Assembly: GCA_029881995.1 (NCBI GenBank)
Contig: JAOULO010000008.1
Span: 28,937 to 92,936 of the forward strand
Length of the DNA: 64,000 nt
Source: Gammaproteobacteria bacterium
Lineage (GTDB): Bacteria > Pseudomonadota > Gammaproteobacteria > UBA6429 > Thiohalophilaceae
Direction of reading: 5' to 3'
Position 1 is the first letter of the stretch; every line of letters starts with the position of its first letter. Below the pieces are notes generated by a model. The model did not search any database. It was not told where the DNA came from and was given only the letters and a program-made list of their open reading frames with translations. A program made the position numbers and the translations under genes. Positions 10,648-20,377 of the stretch are shown here, piece by piece.

Positions 10648-12730
10648 CTTCAAAATCGTAATTTAATTCAGTTCCTGGTTGTTGCAGGAAATGGCCCTGG
10701 ATAAAGTTAACACTGCATTGCCAGAGTACGGCCAGACTATTGGCATCTTCAACAAAGGCGGCAATCGTCTGAATATTTCTGGAAGATGCCTCTTCTGCTA
10801 TCGATTTTACTTTCTCCTGATTTTCCATGCTCTGGGGTAGGTTTATAATCAGGTCCATATGTACCTTAATGTAATTGACAGAGATGTGCTTCAGTGACTG
10901 GAAGGTGTTTTGTTCCACTCCAAAATTCTCAAGTGATGTGCGGCAGTTTAATTCTCTCAGACCATTGATAACCTGTTTCGCCTGTTTCAGGTAATTGAGT
11001 GCGGTTTCTTCGCTGATTTCCAGAACTATATTATTAGGATCGATTTTACTGGCATGTAATCGTTCCCTGAACCAGCCAAGAAATTCTTCATCACAAAGTG
11101 AACTTGCTGATAATTTAACAAAGAAACGTGTTTGTTCTCCGGCCTGTTGTTTTTGAGATAATAGCATCAGGGTATTCATTATGACCCAGCGATCAATAAA
11201 GTTCATCATGTGCATTTGCTCAGCCGCTGGAATGAATTCACGTGGTGCTATTTCTTCATTTTCATCATCCAGCATCCGAACCAGAACTTCATAATGAGCA
11301 CCAGGTTCTCCATGTAAACTGACGATAGGCTGGAAAACCAGTTTGAAGTGATTGGTCTTCAGCGCCTGTTTGATCTTCTGTCCCCAATGACTAACCTGTT
11401 CATGCTCAGCCATATCTTCAATCGCTGGGTTATACAGATGATTGCGATTACCACCATCTTTCTGCGCCTGCTGACAGCCTTTTTCGGCTCTTTTGATACA
11501 CTCATCGGCATGGGTTGCAGTTTCGTTGATTAAGCTAATACCTATACTGGCTGAAGTTGTGATTGATTGTTCACCAATTTCGCAGATATGTTCATGAATT
11601 AGTTTACACAGTGATGCAGCTATATTGCTTGCCTTACGCGTATCTACATCATCTATTAGTAGGACAAACACTGGTCCTGCATATCGGGCAATAATCCCAA
11701 TTTCACTGATACGACTTTGTAGCATACCAGCGACTTCTGTGAGCAGCATATCAGCTGTGGAAATGCCATCTGTCTCTTTTAATTCGTCATACTTATCCAG
11801 TGTAATAAATAGTAATGCGCCACGTGTTCTGCCTTCGATGGCTCGTGCAATGAGCATGTCAAGTTGTTCAATGAAAAAGTTTCGGTTGTATAAGCCAGTC
11901 AACAGATCCTGTTGAGTCATTGCACTGAGTTTTTGTTCCAGCTCCTTGCTCATTGTCTGGTCGCGGATAATGATCTGGGTGCAGGCTTCACCCTCCATGC
12001 TGGCAGGAGAGAATTCCATAGTGATCTTAAATTGTTTACCCGCGACATGCTGGCCATGCACATCCAGGGTGCTCGCCATGACATTTCCCTTTGTATAACT
12101 ACGTAAAAACTCTTTTAAGGTCGAATGGTCTTCACTGCTGACCATATCCATAATTGGCAGGCCCTGAATATCATCCTGATCTTCATAACCGAACATATTC
12201 AGGTAGGCATTATTGGCATAGATATGCATTCCATCATGGACATAGGCAATGGCATCTCGAGAACTGTCTATCAGAGCACGTGCACGCTTTTCAGTTTCAT
12301 GCAGCATTTGTTCACATCTACGGTGGGCACGTCGATCTTTCAGATCAGATAATTCACGTTTAATAACATGCTTGAGACGCTCTGCATGGTTTTCTGGAAT
12401 AGTATCTCGCGCACCATGTTTGAGAATTTCATTTTGTTTATTTTCCGGGCTACCTGCAGGTATCACGGCAATAAAGGGGATATCTCGGCCAGAATTATTT
12501 ATCACATCTATCGCTTGTCTGGCGGACAGACCGGGTGAATTGAGTTTACCCAGGATCAGGTCGACCGGGTTATCATCCAGAGTAGTGAGCATATCCTCTT
12601 CATTATCGACACTCATGTCTCTGACAATATGACCGGCTTTTCTCAATATATTGATATAGGCTTCGGCCTCTTCAGAGGATTCAAAAATGGTGAGAAGTCT
12701 GAGTAGTTTATCGCTATCCATCAGGGGCAA
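10637..12730 (-). CDS. FimX-like degenerate GGDEF/EAL c-di-GMP effector
   Basis: The 697-residue protein has the layout of Pseudomonas FimX: receiver-like domain (about 10-125), PAS (about 150-260), GGDEF (about 270-435) and EAL (about 445-690). The catalytic motifs are broken. The receiver lacks the acceptor Asp (LILGKLNSP). The GGDEF position reads YAGPVF (350-355). The EAL position reads EVL (481-483) and the DDFG loop reads ENFG. FimX, also non-catalytic with an EVL motif, binds c-di-GMP and controls type IV pilus assembly and twitching. A similar sensor-effector role is inferred here. A PilZ-like gene lies 122 bases upstream on the same strand; a TATAAT sits between them at 12771-12776 on the minus strand, without a good -35. 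The 3' end overlaps a hairpin terminator. Confidence 0.82.
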   Translation of the reverse strand: MPLMDSDKLLRLLTIFESSEEAEAYINILRKAGHIVRDMSVDNEEDMLTTLDDNPVDLILGKLNSPGLSARQAIDVINNSGRDIPFIAVIPAGSPENKQNEILKHGARDTIPENHAERLKHVIKRELSDLKDRRAHRRCEQMLHETEKRARALIDSSRDAIAYVHDGMHIYANNAYLNMFGYEDQDDIQGLPIMDMVSSEDHSTLKEFLRSYTKGNVMASTLDVHGQHVAGKQFKITMEFSPASMEGEACTQIIIRDQTMSKELEQKLSAMTQQDLLTGLYNRNFFIEQLDMLIARAIEGRTRGALLFITLDKYDELKETDGISTADMLLTEVAGMLQSRISEIGIIARYAGPVFVLLIDDVDTRKASNIAASLCKLIHEHICEIGEQSITTSASIGISLINETATHADECIKRAEKGCQQAQKDGGNRNHLYNPAIEDMAEHEQVSHWGQKIKQALKTNHFKLVFQPIVSLHGEPGAHYEVLVRMLDDENEEIAPREFIPAAEQMHMMNFIDRWVIMNTLMLLSQKQQAGEQTRFFVKLSASSLCDEEFLGWFRERLHASKIDPNNIVLEISEETALNYLKQAKQVINGLRELNCRTSLENFGVEQNTFQSLKHISVNYIKVHMDLIINLPQSMENQEKVKSIAEEASSRNIQTIAAFVEDANSLAVLWQCSVNFIQGHFLQQPGTELNYDFEEAH

Positions 12731-12852
12731 GCTGTCCAGTCAATATCGTTATTATGAAATTTAGGTATTTATTATAATAGAATAAACAGCGGGAAATATA
12801 TTCAGCCACAGATTATTCGAATTATTGAACTCTGAAGGGGGCTTGAATCAGA

Positions 12853-14679
12853 TTATCGACCAGATTGAATCGAAATCTTCCTTATCATCCGGCCCTGTCT
12901 GTTAGTCGGTTCTTCTTTTTCTGTCTGTTCTGCCACATCAAACTCGAATTGGGCAAAAAAGCCGGTATTTCTTAACTGTTTGGTCAGGGATATTCCCATA
13001 CGTTTACCCAGAATGCGCATTTCCAGCTGGTTGCCTACTCGAAAGGGGACCGGGCCTGTAATCAGAGTTTTAGGTTGTTTGATGGCAGGCAATTCGGGCA
13101 ACATCAAGGTTCGCTTATAGTCCTCATCATTTTCAGAAAAGGCCGACTTGATTCCGATGGCGGCTGCATCGGGGGTGAGCATTTCAACACCAAGGGACAC
13201 GCCCTGTTCTTTAATCTGTTTCATCCATTTAACAACTCCAATACCCCATTTCCAGGTATGTCCATCACCACTTCGCTGGATTCCAACCAGTTCCCCTACC
13301 TGGATATTAGTATCACTGGTAGGTTTATTGGCAATACAGTAGCCGTTTGCGCTTTCATTTACCATGGCCCAGGTCTCGATGTGGTAATAACTCTGGCCTA
13401 CATGTAAATTAATCTGGGTATCGTTGTTATCCGGTTCTTCGATTGTCATACCGGGATCAGGTTTGATACCGGGATAAATCATGTCCCATACATCGGGCTG
13501 TGAATCATTAACGTCATTAATGTTAGAACTGCCAAAATGGGCCGTTTTTATGAATTTATCCTTGGTTTGGCGTGTGTAGCTGGCGGGATCATCCTTTCTG
13601 GAGTAATTGCCGTCACTGATAACCTTGTGGGTCGAACTTAGGCCCAGGGTAATACGCAGCTTTTCATTTTTATGTACCCTTGGGAATTGGCGTTTAGGCA
13701 CGATACCCCAGGCAATCAACAGGCGACGTAATAAATCATGTGACAGTTCATTACGCTGCATTTCAATACCTGGCAGGGTGGTAGTTACCATGTCGGTACT
13801 GTTTTTCAATTCTTCCTGCACGATCATGGCCAGGTCACCGGTATCGATAATTCGACACTCGGAATCATCAGGTTGTTTCTCAGTGGTCAAAGCCAGGGAG
13901 CGGGGAGGCGCATGTCCTAACAGGTTTACCGCAAAGTGCGACATTACCGATTGCTCTGTTCGAGCTGATATATGGCATTGGCGTGACCAGCGTTCAAGGG
14001 CTGTATGCACTTTGCTGATTTCACCCTGGCGTAATCTGTAAGGGGACGCCAGGTATGTCAGTAACAGGCGAAGGTATTCATGCTGGACGGTGCTGTGCAG
14101 ATTGTGCTTCCGGTGGGCGTCACTAACATCGATTTTTGTCAGTTTTCTGGCTTCTGCAAAATAATACAGCTTATGGATATCAGCCCAGATATTTTTTGGA
14201 TAAGGTTCATAGGCCTGATAACTGGTGAGCAGGACATGACTCAGGGAGGTCAGACTGCGGTGAATCAGTTTGCTTAACAGTTTTTTATCGGTAAACAGGA
14301 AGGTATTGGCCAGTACATCCTCAATGGCGATCTTATAGCCCATGGCCTGAGCTGCAAAAATCTCGCGGCAGGCCGAGGCCACCTTGTAATTTTTATCGGC
14401 CAGGGGGAAATTGACACCAACATAGTATTTTTTCATAGTGCTGGTGATATAGAAAATGGGCTCGCGCATTTTTTCCAGGAAAAAGATGCGCTGCTGGAAA
14501 GAATACTGGAGATAGTTAGTGTCTTTTAGAACCCGGTATATGAGACGCGCGGTCTCGCCCAGATTTGCCCGTGGTAAATCTGCTATCCATGGTTCTAGTT
14601 TTTTGGCCCTAATATCGAACGAGTTTTTATCTGGTTTGGTCCGTTCCGGTATTTCCAGGCCAATCTGAGTCCGTGCCAC
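12853..14679 (-). CDS. Large cytoplasmic protein with C-terminal PilZ-like domain
   Basis: A 608-residue soluble protein without signal peptide or membrane helices. The first 300 residues are helical with no recognised motif. Around residues 430-520 a beta-rich segment contains NESANG, resembling the D/NxSxxG half of the PilZ c-di-GMP motif, followed by GIGVVKW and SLGVEML as in PilZ barrels. A clear upstream RxxxR is not evident, so binding may be altered or lost. It is followed by the FimX-like gene in the same direction. From memory, Pseudomonas aeruginosa fimX also has such a neighbour (PA4958), which supports a shared c-di-GMP or pilus role. Exact function unknown. Confidence 0.72.
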   Translation of the reverse strand: MARTQIGLEIPERTKPDKNSFDIRAKKLEPWIADLPRANLGETARLIYRVLKDTNYLQYSFQQRIFFLEKMREPIFYITSTMKKYYVGVNFPLADKNYKVASACREIFAAQAMGYKIAIEDVLANTFLFTDKKLLSKLIHRSLTSLSHVLLTSYQAYEPYPKNIWADIHKLYYFAEARKLTKIDVSDAHRKHNLHSTVQHEYLRLLLTYLASPYRLRQGEISKVHTALERWSRQCHISARTEQSVMSHFAVNLLGHAPPRSLALTTEKQPDDSECRIIDTGDLAMIVQEELKNSTDMVTTTLPGIEMQRNELSHDLLRRLLIAWGIVPKRQFPRVHKNEKLRITLGLSSTHKVISDGNYSRKDDPASYTRQTKDKFIKTAHFGSSNINDVNDSQPDVWDMIYPGIKPDPGMTIEEPDNNDTQINLHVGQSYYHIETWAMVNESANGYCIANKPTSDTNIQVGELVGIQRSGDGHTWKWGIGVVKWMKQIKEQGVSLGVEMLTPDAAAIGIKSAFSENDEDYKRTLMLPELPAIKQPKTLITGPVPFRVGNQLEMRILGKRMGISLTKQLRNTGFFAQFEFDVAEQTEKEEPTNRQGRMIRKISIQSGR

Positions 14680-14811
14680 TAACGTTTACACCCTTAAAAA
14701 ACTGTTAGATTTGTATAAAATTTCCCCAAGTCATTGAATTATGACCTATTTACTTGACATTGGACAAGTATAGATTGACATATTTTTCATGCAAGTAAAA
14801 AACCATAATAA

Positions 14812-15846
14812 TTATAATAGGTTAGCCTGGATGAGTTGCTTCGAAGCATTCCCTGGAATGTCTCGTACCAGTTTGGGAACCAGGTAACCGGGAAGGCTAT
14901 GACTGATCGTTTGTATCAAGCCAATGGCATCCTGATCCGAGACTTCAAAATGGTGAGCTGCTTTGACTTTGTCTAACTGATGCAGGTAATAGGGCAGGAT
15001 GCCGGCGGAAAAAAGTCCTCGACTCAGATCACTCAAGGTCTCGGGGGTATCATTAACACCTTTTAAAAGTACGGACTGGTTTAGTAGTGTTACCCCAAGC
15101 TGAGAAAGTCTGCTCAGGGCATGCCTGACTGGTTCATCAATTTCCCGGGCATGATTGCAATGGGTGACCAGGATGGTTTGCAGAGGCAGTGAAGACAGCC
15201 AGTTGAGTAATCCAGTATCAATGCGTTCCGGTAGCACAATAGGTAATCGCGAATGTATCCGCAGGCGTTTCAGATGGGGTATGTCTGCCAGTTGCTGGCC
15301 GAGAAGCTGTAGACGGTGATTGCTTAGACTAAAGGGGTCCCCCCCACTCAAAATGACCTCCTCAATTCGGTCATCGGCCCGAATATAGTCCAGGATTTGT
15401 GGCAAATTCGGTGGAGTAGAGCTGCTATCGCCATAGGGAAAATGGCGGCGGAAGCAATATCGACAATGAATGGCACAGGCACCCGTTGTAATCAGTAAAA
15501 CCCGCCCGGTGTATTTGTGTATCAGTCCGGGGACTGGGCTCGCATCAAGGTCAGCCACCGGGTCATCACTGAATCCTTCAGGAGGGGTATCCAGTTCGCG
15601 ATGAAGGGGGAGGACTTGTAAAAGCAGGGGATCAGCCGGATTGCCTTTTTCAATCCGTCTGAGATAACTCCAGGGAACCCGCAGGGGAAACAGGCTGGCG
15701 GCCTTGCTGGCAGCTGGTAATAGGCTACCTGGAAGCTGAAGCTGTTCCAGGAGTATGACCGGGTCACGAATGGACTCGGCCAGGGATTTTTGCCAGTCTT
15801 CAGTCTGCCATGTGCCGGCAATTCGGGTTATCATATCGGACTTCAT
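14812..15846 (-). CDS. epmB: EF-P beta-lysylation protein (lysine 2,3-aminomutase)
   Basis: Radical-SAM, PLP-dependent enzyme that converts (S)-alpha-lysine to (R)-beta-lysine, the group EpmA attaches to EF-P. The radical-SAM cluster motif CAIHCRYC is present, followed by FRRHFPY, and the Gly-rich SAM motif SGGDPF. An upstream in-frame start at 15882 exists, but it would overlap the efp leader. The ATG at 15846, with GGTGA ten bases upstream, gives a family-like N-terminus (about 344 residues). It is transcribed divergently from efp, with only 39 bases between the starts, so at least one promoter must lie inside the other gene. Confidence 0.92.
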   Translation of the reverse strand: MKSDMITRIAGTWQTEDWQKSLAESIRDPVILLEQLQLPGSLLPAASKAASLFPLRVPWSYLRRIEKGNPADPLLLQVLPLHRELDTPPEGFSDDPVADLDASPVPGLIHKYTGRVLLITTGACAIHCRYCFRRHFPYGDSSSTPPNLPQILDYIRADDRIEEVILSGGDPFSLSNHRLQLLGQQLADIPHLKRLRIHSRLPIVLPERIDTGLLNWLSSLPLQTILVTHCNHAREIDEPVRHALSRLSQLGVTLLNQSVLLKGVNDTPETLSDLSRGLFSAGILPYYLHQLDKVKAAHHFEVSDQDAIGLIQTISHSLPGYLVPKLVRDIPGNASKQLIQANLL

Positions 15847-15885
15847 CGATTTATATTCACCAAAGTAACGGAACAAGAGCATACC

Positions 15886-16455
15886 ATGGCAAGTTATAGT
15901 ACAAACGAATTTAAGAGCGGGCTGAAAATCATGATGGACGGTGACCCCTGTGCCATCATCGAAAATGAGTTCGTCAAACCCGGCAAGGGCCAGGCCTTTA
16001 ACCGTGTCAAAATCCGCAATCTGAAAACAGGGCGAGTACTGGAAAAGACCTTTAAGTCAGGTGATTCTGTCGAGGCCGCCGATGTCATGGATACGGAAAT
16101 GCAGTACCTCTACAACGATGGTGAGGCCTGGTATTTCATGCACCCGGAAACCTTTGAACAGTTGGGCGCCGATGACAAGGCCATCGGTGAGAACCTCAAG
16201 TGGCTCAAGGAACAGGATATGTGGACAGTCACCCTGTGGAACGGCGTACCTATCGCGACTACTCCCCCAAATCACGTCTCCCTGACAGTGACTGAGACTG
16301 ACCCCGGTGTGCGTGGTGACACCTCAGGTGGTGGCGGCAAACCAGCAACCTGCGATACCGGTGCAGTTGTACGTGTTCCCCTGTTTATCGATCAAGATGA
16401 AACCATCAAGGTGGATACCCGTACAGGTGAATACGTCGGCCGGGTGAAAGACTAA
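15886..16455 (+). CDS. efp: Elongation factor P
   Basis: Translation factor that rescues ribosomes stalled at consecutive prolines. The 189 residues contain the KOW-like N-terminal domain with KPGKG at 31-35; Lys34 is the residue lysylated by EpmA. Two OB domains follow, ending with [15 protein letters not shown] longer frame opens at 15790, but its first 32 residues lie antisense to epmB and are not conserved; the ATG at 15886 gives the standard N-terminus MASYSTNEF. The modification genes flank it on both sides: epmB divergent and epmA 11 bases downstream. Confidence 0.97.
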   Translation: MASYSTNEFKSGLKIMMDGDPCAIIENEFVKPGKGQAFNRVKIRNLKTGRVLEKTFKSGDSVEAADVMDTEMQYLYNDGEAWYFMHPETFEQLGADDKAIGENLKWLKEQDMWTVTLWNGVPIATTPPNHVSLTVTETDPGVRGDTSGGGGKPATCDTGAVVRVPLFIDQDETIKVDTRTGEYVGRVKD

Positions 16456-16466
16456 GCCAAATTAGT

Positions 16467-17420
16467 ATGCCCAGCGGCAGCGACCCATTGGCCAGTCTGA
16501 AAATTCGGGCCCGGATTCGAAAACGAATCCGGGCCTTTTTTGATGCCCTGGGTGTCATGGAGGTCGAAACGCCGATCCTGGCCCGGGCCGGGGTGACGGA
16601 TCCCCATATCGATAGCCTGCAAACCAGCTGGTCAGACCACAGCGAAACCGTCTACTTACAAACATCCCCCGAATATGCCATGAAGCGCCTGCTGGCGGCA
16701 GGCAGTGGCCCCATCTACCAGCTCAGTAAGGTGTTCCGTCATGGTGAAAGGGGCCGACAGCACCACCCCGAATTCACCATGCTGGAATGGTATCGGCCGG
16801 GTTATGACCATCATCGCCTGATGCTGGAGCTGGATGATCTGATCAGGAAATGTCTGTCAGAACACCTGGACTTAGAACATAGCGTGTTCCTCTCCTATCG
16901 ACAGGCCTGGCTGGAAACTATCGATATCGACCCATTTACAGCTAATACCGAACAACTAAAGGCCTATATCGATCAGCAGGGCATCGATGTAAGTGGCCTT
17001 GATGATGAAAGAGATGACTGGTTGCAGCTGATCATGACCCACTGTATTGAACCGGCCTTGCCAAAGAACACACCTTTTTATATATACGACTTTCCATCTA
17101 GCCAGGCTGCCCTTGCAAGGATACGACATGATAATCCGCCGGTGGCGGAGCGGTTTGAGTTGTATATAAATGGTATGGAGCTGGCGAATGGGTTCCATGA
17201 ATTGATCGATGCCGATGAGCAAAGGAAGCGGTTTGAAATGGATTTGATCAAACGTCAGCAGATGGGAAAGGTGGCCATGCCGATTGATGAGAAGTTGTTG
17301 AATGCTTTGCCTGATATGCCGGACTGTGCGGGGGTGGCGGTTGGGGTGGATCGGTTGCTTATGGTGGCGGTGGGGGCGGCCGCTATTGATGAGGTGTTGA
17401 GTTTTGTGGTTGATGAGTGA
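16467..17420 (+). CDS. epmA: EF-P--(R)-beta-lysine ligase
   Basis: Paralogue of class II lysyl-tRNA synthetase lacking the anticodon domain. It adenylates (R)-beta-lysine and transfers it to Lys34 of EF-P. The 317 residues include motif 1 (FFDALGVMEVETP), motif 2 (VFRHGERGRQHHPEFTMLEW) and motif 3 (GVAVGVDRLLM). It begins 11 bases after the efp stop and is presumably co-transcribed. With epmB it completes the beta-lysylation pathway; the hydroxylase EpmC is not in the window. A REP-type repeat begins 11 bases after its stop. Confidence 0.95.
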   Translation: MPSGSDPLASLKIRARIRKRIRAFFDALGVMEVETPILARAGVTDPHIDSLQTSWSDHSETVYLQTSPEYAMKRLLAAGSGPIYQLSKVFRHGERGRQHHPEFTMLEWYRPGYDHHRLMLELDDLIRKCLSEHLDLEHSVFLSYRQAWLETIDIDPFTANTEQLKAYIDQQGIDVSGLDDERDDWLQLIMTHCIEPALPKNTPFYIYDFPSSQAALARIRHDNPPVAERFELYINGMELANGFHELIDADEQRKRFEMDLIKRQQMGKVAMPIDEKLLNALPDMPDCAGVAVGVDRLLMVAVGAAAIDEVLSFVVDE

Positions 17421-17430
17421 TTAATAAGTT

Positions 17431-17465
17431 CCCTCTCCCTCAGGGAGAGGGCTAGGGTGAGGGTG
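17431..17465. repeat. REP-like palindromic repeat, left copy
   Basis: CCCTCTCCCTCAGGGAGAGG followed by CTAGGGTGAGGGTG. This is the widespread proteobacterial intergenic repeat type. It is inverted relative to the copy at 17876-17910, so the pair brackets the longer element at 17485-17838. It could act as a terminator-like hairpin after epmA. Confidence 0.8.
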
Positions 17466-17484
17466 GTTTAGGTTTTGTGGTTTT

Positions 17485-17838
17485 AACTTTTAAATTGAAT
17501 CGCTATCGCGATGGCCTGATCTAAATCCGTTCTCGAACGGATGGTCGAGATACTTTTTTAAGGACAAAAAAGTATCCAAAAAGTCCTCCTCCTGAGATGG
17601 CGCAAGTATGTGTTTGGGTTTTGGTTTTTTAAAATATAGATAGGTGGCTGCATGGACGCCGCCGCATTGGCAGAGGGCTATGGATAGCCCTTCTGCCAAT
17701 GCTCAACAAAAAACCAAAATCCGAACACACGTTTGCGCCATCTTCGGAGGCAATGGTTTTGGGTACTTTTGCCGAAACAAAAGTACCTCGTCTGTCAGGA
17801 CGAGACCTGACTTAGATTCAGTTCGACGATAGTCGACA
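17485..17838. repeat. About 354-bp intergenic inverted-repeat element, solo copy
   Basis: Non-coding element with nested symmetry. The outer arms of about 80 bases begin AATCGCTATCGCGATG on the left and end in an AGTCGACA hairpin on the right; the right arm carries GTACTTTTG/CAAAAGTAC. A central palindrome comprises GTTTGGGTTTTGGTTTTTT, GCATTGGCAGAGGGC and their complements. Closely related sequence forms the two inverted copies at 30532-30792 and 31812-32060. Short ORFs inside (for example 17644-17832 plus and 17490-17699 minus) are by-products of the repeat. No transposase is encoded. The rest of the epmA-miaB gap holds nothing else recognisable. Confidence 0.85.
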
Positions 17839-17875
17839 CAAATTACAAAGAAAAGAGCACAAAACTAAAATTTAT

Positions 17876-17910
17876 CACCCCACCCTAACCCTCCCCTGCG
17901 AGGGGAGGGA
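17876..17910. repeat. REP-like palindromic repeat, right copy
   Basis: CACCCCACCCTAACCCTCCC followed by TGCGAGGGGAGGG, the inverted counterpart of 17431-17465. A near-identical copy lies at 32071-32106. A further C/G-rich stretch (CCCCATCGGGGGCCTGGGG) follows directly. Confidence 0.8.
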
Positions 17911-18010
17911 ACCCCATCGGGGGCCTGGGGTACACCAAAGTCCCCCAAAAATATGGAAAATTCCCCCCTAAACCTTTAATATCCCCCTCCCTTGATTAAC
18001 CAGTAGCCAA

Positions 18011-19360
18011 ATGAAAACCCTCCATATCAAAACCTTCGGTTGCCAGATGAACGAATACGACACTGCCAAGATGGCCGACGTGTTGAAGGCATCCCATGGC
18101 CTGGCCCTGGTGGATTCGGCAGATAAGGCGGATGTGTTGTTGCTGAATACCTGTTCGGTACGGGAGAAGGCGCAGGAGAAGGTGTTTTCCATGTTGGGGA
18201 TGTGGCGGCCGCTGAAAGAGGCCCGGCCCGAGGTGATTATTGGTGTGGGGGGCTGTGTTGCCAGCCAGGAAGGTGAGGCGATCCTTAAAAGGGCGCCTTA
18301 TGTGGATCTGGTATTTGGTCCTCAGACCCTGCATCGCCTGCCGAATATGGTGAATGATGTTCTATCGGAGCGTCAGCCATCCATCGATATCAGTTTCCCG
18401 GAGATTGAGAAGTTCGATTACCTGCCCAAGCCTGAGGCAGAAGGGCCATCGGCCTATGTCTCTATTATGGAGGGTTGCTCCAAGTACTGTACCTTCTGTG
18501 TGGTGCCTTATACCCGTGGTGAGGAAGTCAGCCGGCCTTTCGACGATATTATCGCCGAGGTGGTGCAGTTGGCGGAGCAGGGGGTGCGTGAGATTAATCT
18601 GCTGGGTCAGAACGTGAATGCCTATCGTGGCCCCATGCACGATGGTGGGATTGCCGACCTGGCCCTGTTGATTCACTACGTGGCGGCCATCGAGGGTATT
18701 GACCGGATTCGTTACACCACATCCCATCCCATGGAGATTTCCGATAGCCTGATCCAGGCCTATGCCGAGGTGCCGGAGTTGGTGAGCCATTTACACCTAC
18801 CAGTACAGAGCGGTTCGGACCGGATCCTGGCCCAGATGAAGCGCAAGCACACTGCCTTGGAGTACAAGGCCATTGTCCGCAGGTTGCGTGAGGTGCGCCC
18901 GGACCTGAGTCTCTCCTCGGATTTTATCATTGGCTTCCCAGGTGAGACCGATAAGGACTTTGAGGACACCATGAATCTCATTGCTGAGATCGGTTTTGAT
19001 ACCTCATTCAGTTTTGTTTACAGCCCACGTCCCGGTACCCCGGCCTCGAGTTTGCCCGATGATGTCCCTATGGACGTGAAGAAACACCGCTTGTCTATTT
19101 TGCAGACCCGTATCAGCCAAAAGGCCGCTGAAATCAGCCAGAACATGGTTGGCACCGTCCAGAAGGCTCTAATTACCGGTACTTCCCGTAAGGATAAAAA
19201 TGAGCTCTCAGGGCGCACAGAGAACAATCGTGTGATAAACTTTAAGGGTGACTCCAAATTGATAGGTGACTTTGTCAACGTGACAATTACCGAGGCTAGA
19301 CCCAATTCACTGCGTGGCGAGCTGCTCCGTCACGACACGCCCGCGCACAACATTCTTTAA
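18011..19360 (+). CDS. miaB: tRNA-2-methylthio-N6-dimethylallyladenosine synthase
   Basis: Radical-SAM methylthiotransferase that converts i6A37 to ms2i6A37 in tRNAs reading UNN codons. The 449 residues contain the UPF0004 domain with its three cluster cysteines ([28 protein letters not shown]), the radical-SAM motif CSKYCTFC with VVPYTRG, and a C-terminal TRAM domain. It heads the miaB-phoH-ybeY-corC-lnt series, a conserved gammaproteobacterial order. Upstream is the 590-base repeat-filled gap; no clear promoter was picked out. Confidence 0.97.
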   Translation: MKTLHIKTFGCQMNEYDTAKMADVLKASHGLALVDSADKADVLLLNTCSVREKAQEKVFSMLGMWRPLKEARPEVIIGVGGCVASQEGEAILKRAPYVDLVFGPQTLHRLPNMVNDVLSERQPSIDISFPEIEKFDYLPKPEAEGPSAYVSIMEGCSKYCTFCVVPYTRGEEVSRPFDDIIAEVVQLAEQGVREINLLGQNVNAYRGPMHDGGIADLALLIHYVAAIEGIDRIRYTTSHPMEISDSLIQAYAEVPELVSHLHLPVQSGSDRILAQMKRKHTALEYKAIVRRLREVRPDLSLSSDFIIGFPGETDKDFEDTMNLIAEIGFDTSFSFVYSPRPGTPASSLPDDVPMDVKKHRLSILQTRISQKAAEISQNMVGTVQKALITGTSRKDKNELSGRTENNRVINFKGDSKLIGDFVNVTITEARPNSLRGELLRHDTPAHNIL

Positions 19361-19382
19361 TTACCTGAGTACTATTCCCACT

Positions 19383-20375
19383 TTGGATACCGTTCCTAAT
19401 TCTACCGACATTTTTCTCGACCCCGCCGATAACCAGCGCCTCTCCAACCTGTGTGGCCAGCTGGATGAGCATCTGCGGCAGATCGAGCGACGCCTGGGGG
19501 TTGAGATTAACAACCGGGGCAATGCCTTTCGCATTATCGGCGACAACAAGTCGGTCTATGCGGCGGCCGGTGTTCTGCGTGACCTGTATAAGGAAACCGA
19601 ACATTCCGAGCTTAATCCCTCTCGCGTGAATCTGTTCCTGCAGGAGTCCGGTGTGGATGCCCTGGTGGAAGAGTCAGCGAGTGAAGGGGCCGAAGTGATC
19701 CTCAAGCTCAAGCGCGGCACCATCAAGGGCCGTGGTCCGCACCAGCAGCGATATCTGCGTAATATCCTGACCCATGATATTAATTTTGGTGTTGGTCCAG
19801 CCGGGACAGGCAAGACTTACCTGGCAGTGGCCTGTGCCGTCGAGGCCCTGCAGCGGGATACGACCCGTCGTCTGGTATTGACTCGCCCGGCGGTGGAATC
19901 CGGTGAGCGACTCGGCTTTTTGCCCGGTGATCTGGCACAGAAGATCGATCCTTATTTACGGCCCCTGTATGACGCCCTGTATGAGATGATGGGCTTTGAA
20001 ACCGTGGCCAAGCTCATCGAGCGCAATGTGATTGAAGTGGCCCCGCTGGCCTATATGCGCGGTCGTACTCTGAATGAAGCCTTTATTATTCTCGATGAGG
20101 CCCAGAACACTACCCCGGAACAAATGAAAATGTTTCTGACTCGTGTGGGCTTTGGCTCCACCGTGGTGATTACCGGGGATGTGACCCAGATCGACCTGCC
20201 CCGTGGCCAGCAATCTGGTTTGCGCCAGGTCATTGAAGTGCTAAAAGATGTGAAGGATATTAGTTTTACCTTCTTTACCGCTAAGGACGTGGTTCGCCAC
20301 CCCCTGGTACAAAAGATCGTCACCGCCTATGAAGAAATGGAAGGCAGTGACGACAGGGATTCTTCCAACAGGTAG
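19383..20375 (+). CDS. ybeZ: PhoH-like ATPase (YbeZ)
   Basis: Cytoplasmic P-loop ATPase of the PhoH/YbeZ family, associated with the YbeY RNase and ribosome or RNA quality control. Walker A is GPAGTGKT and Walker B is IILDEAQN; an N-terminal KH-like region precedes them. There is no ATG near the 5' end. The frame opens with a GTG at 19314 inside miaB, but the TTG at 19383, 22 bases after the miaB stop, gives an N-terminus of family length ahead of the conserved LDPADNQRL. Neither start has a convincing ribosome binding site, so the start is uncertain. ybeY follows after 2 bases. Confidence 0.9.
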   Translation: MDTVPNSTDIFLDPADNQRLSNLCGQLDEHLRQIERRLGVEINNRGNAFRIIGDNKSVYAAAGVLRDLYKETEHSELNPSRVNLFLQESGVDALVEESASEGAEVILKLKRGTIKGRGPHQQRYLRNILTHDINFGVGPAGTGKTYLAVACAVEALQRDTTRRLVLTRPAVESGERLGFLPGDLAQKIDPYLRPLYDALYEMMGFETVAKLIERNVIEVAPLAYMRGRTLNEAFIILDEAQNTTPEQMKMFLTRVGFGSTVVITGDVTQIDLPRGQQSGLRQVIEVLKDVKDISFTFFTAKDVVRHPLVQKIVTAYEEMEGSDDRDSSNR

Positions 20376-20377
20376 CC

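Noticed and set aside
14754..14818. TTGACA and TATAAT hexamers in the gap before epmB's 3' end
   Set aside because: Spacings (9 and 32 bases) do not fit a sigma-70 promoter, and no plus-strand gene follows.
15790..15885. N-terminal extension of efp
   Set aside because: The extra 32 residues are antisense to epmB and not part of EF-P; the ATG at 15886 gives the conserved N-terminus.
17490..17832. ORFs of 62-69 codons in the 17.5-kb repeat, similar to a 68-codon ORF at 31877-32083
   Set aside because: The similarity between them comes from the shared DNA repeat. They have no ribosome binding sites and cover hairpin arms on both strands.
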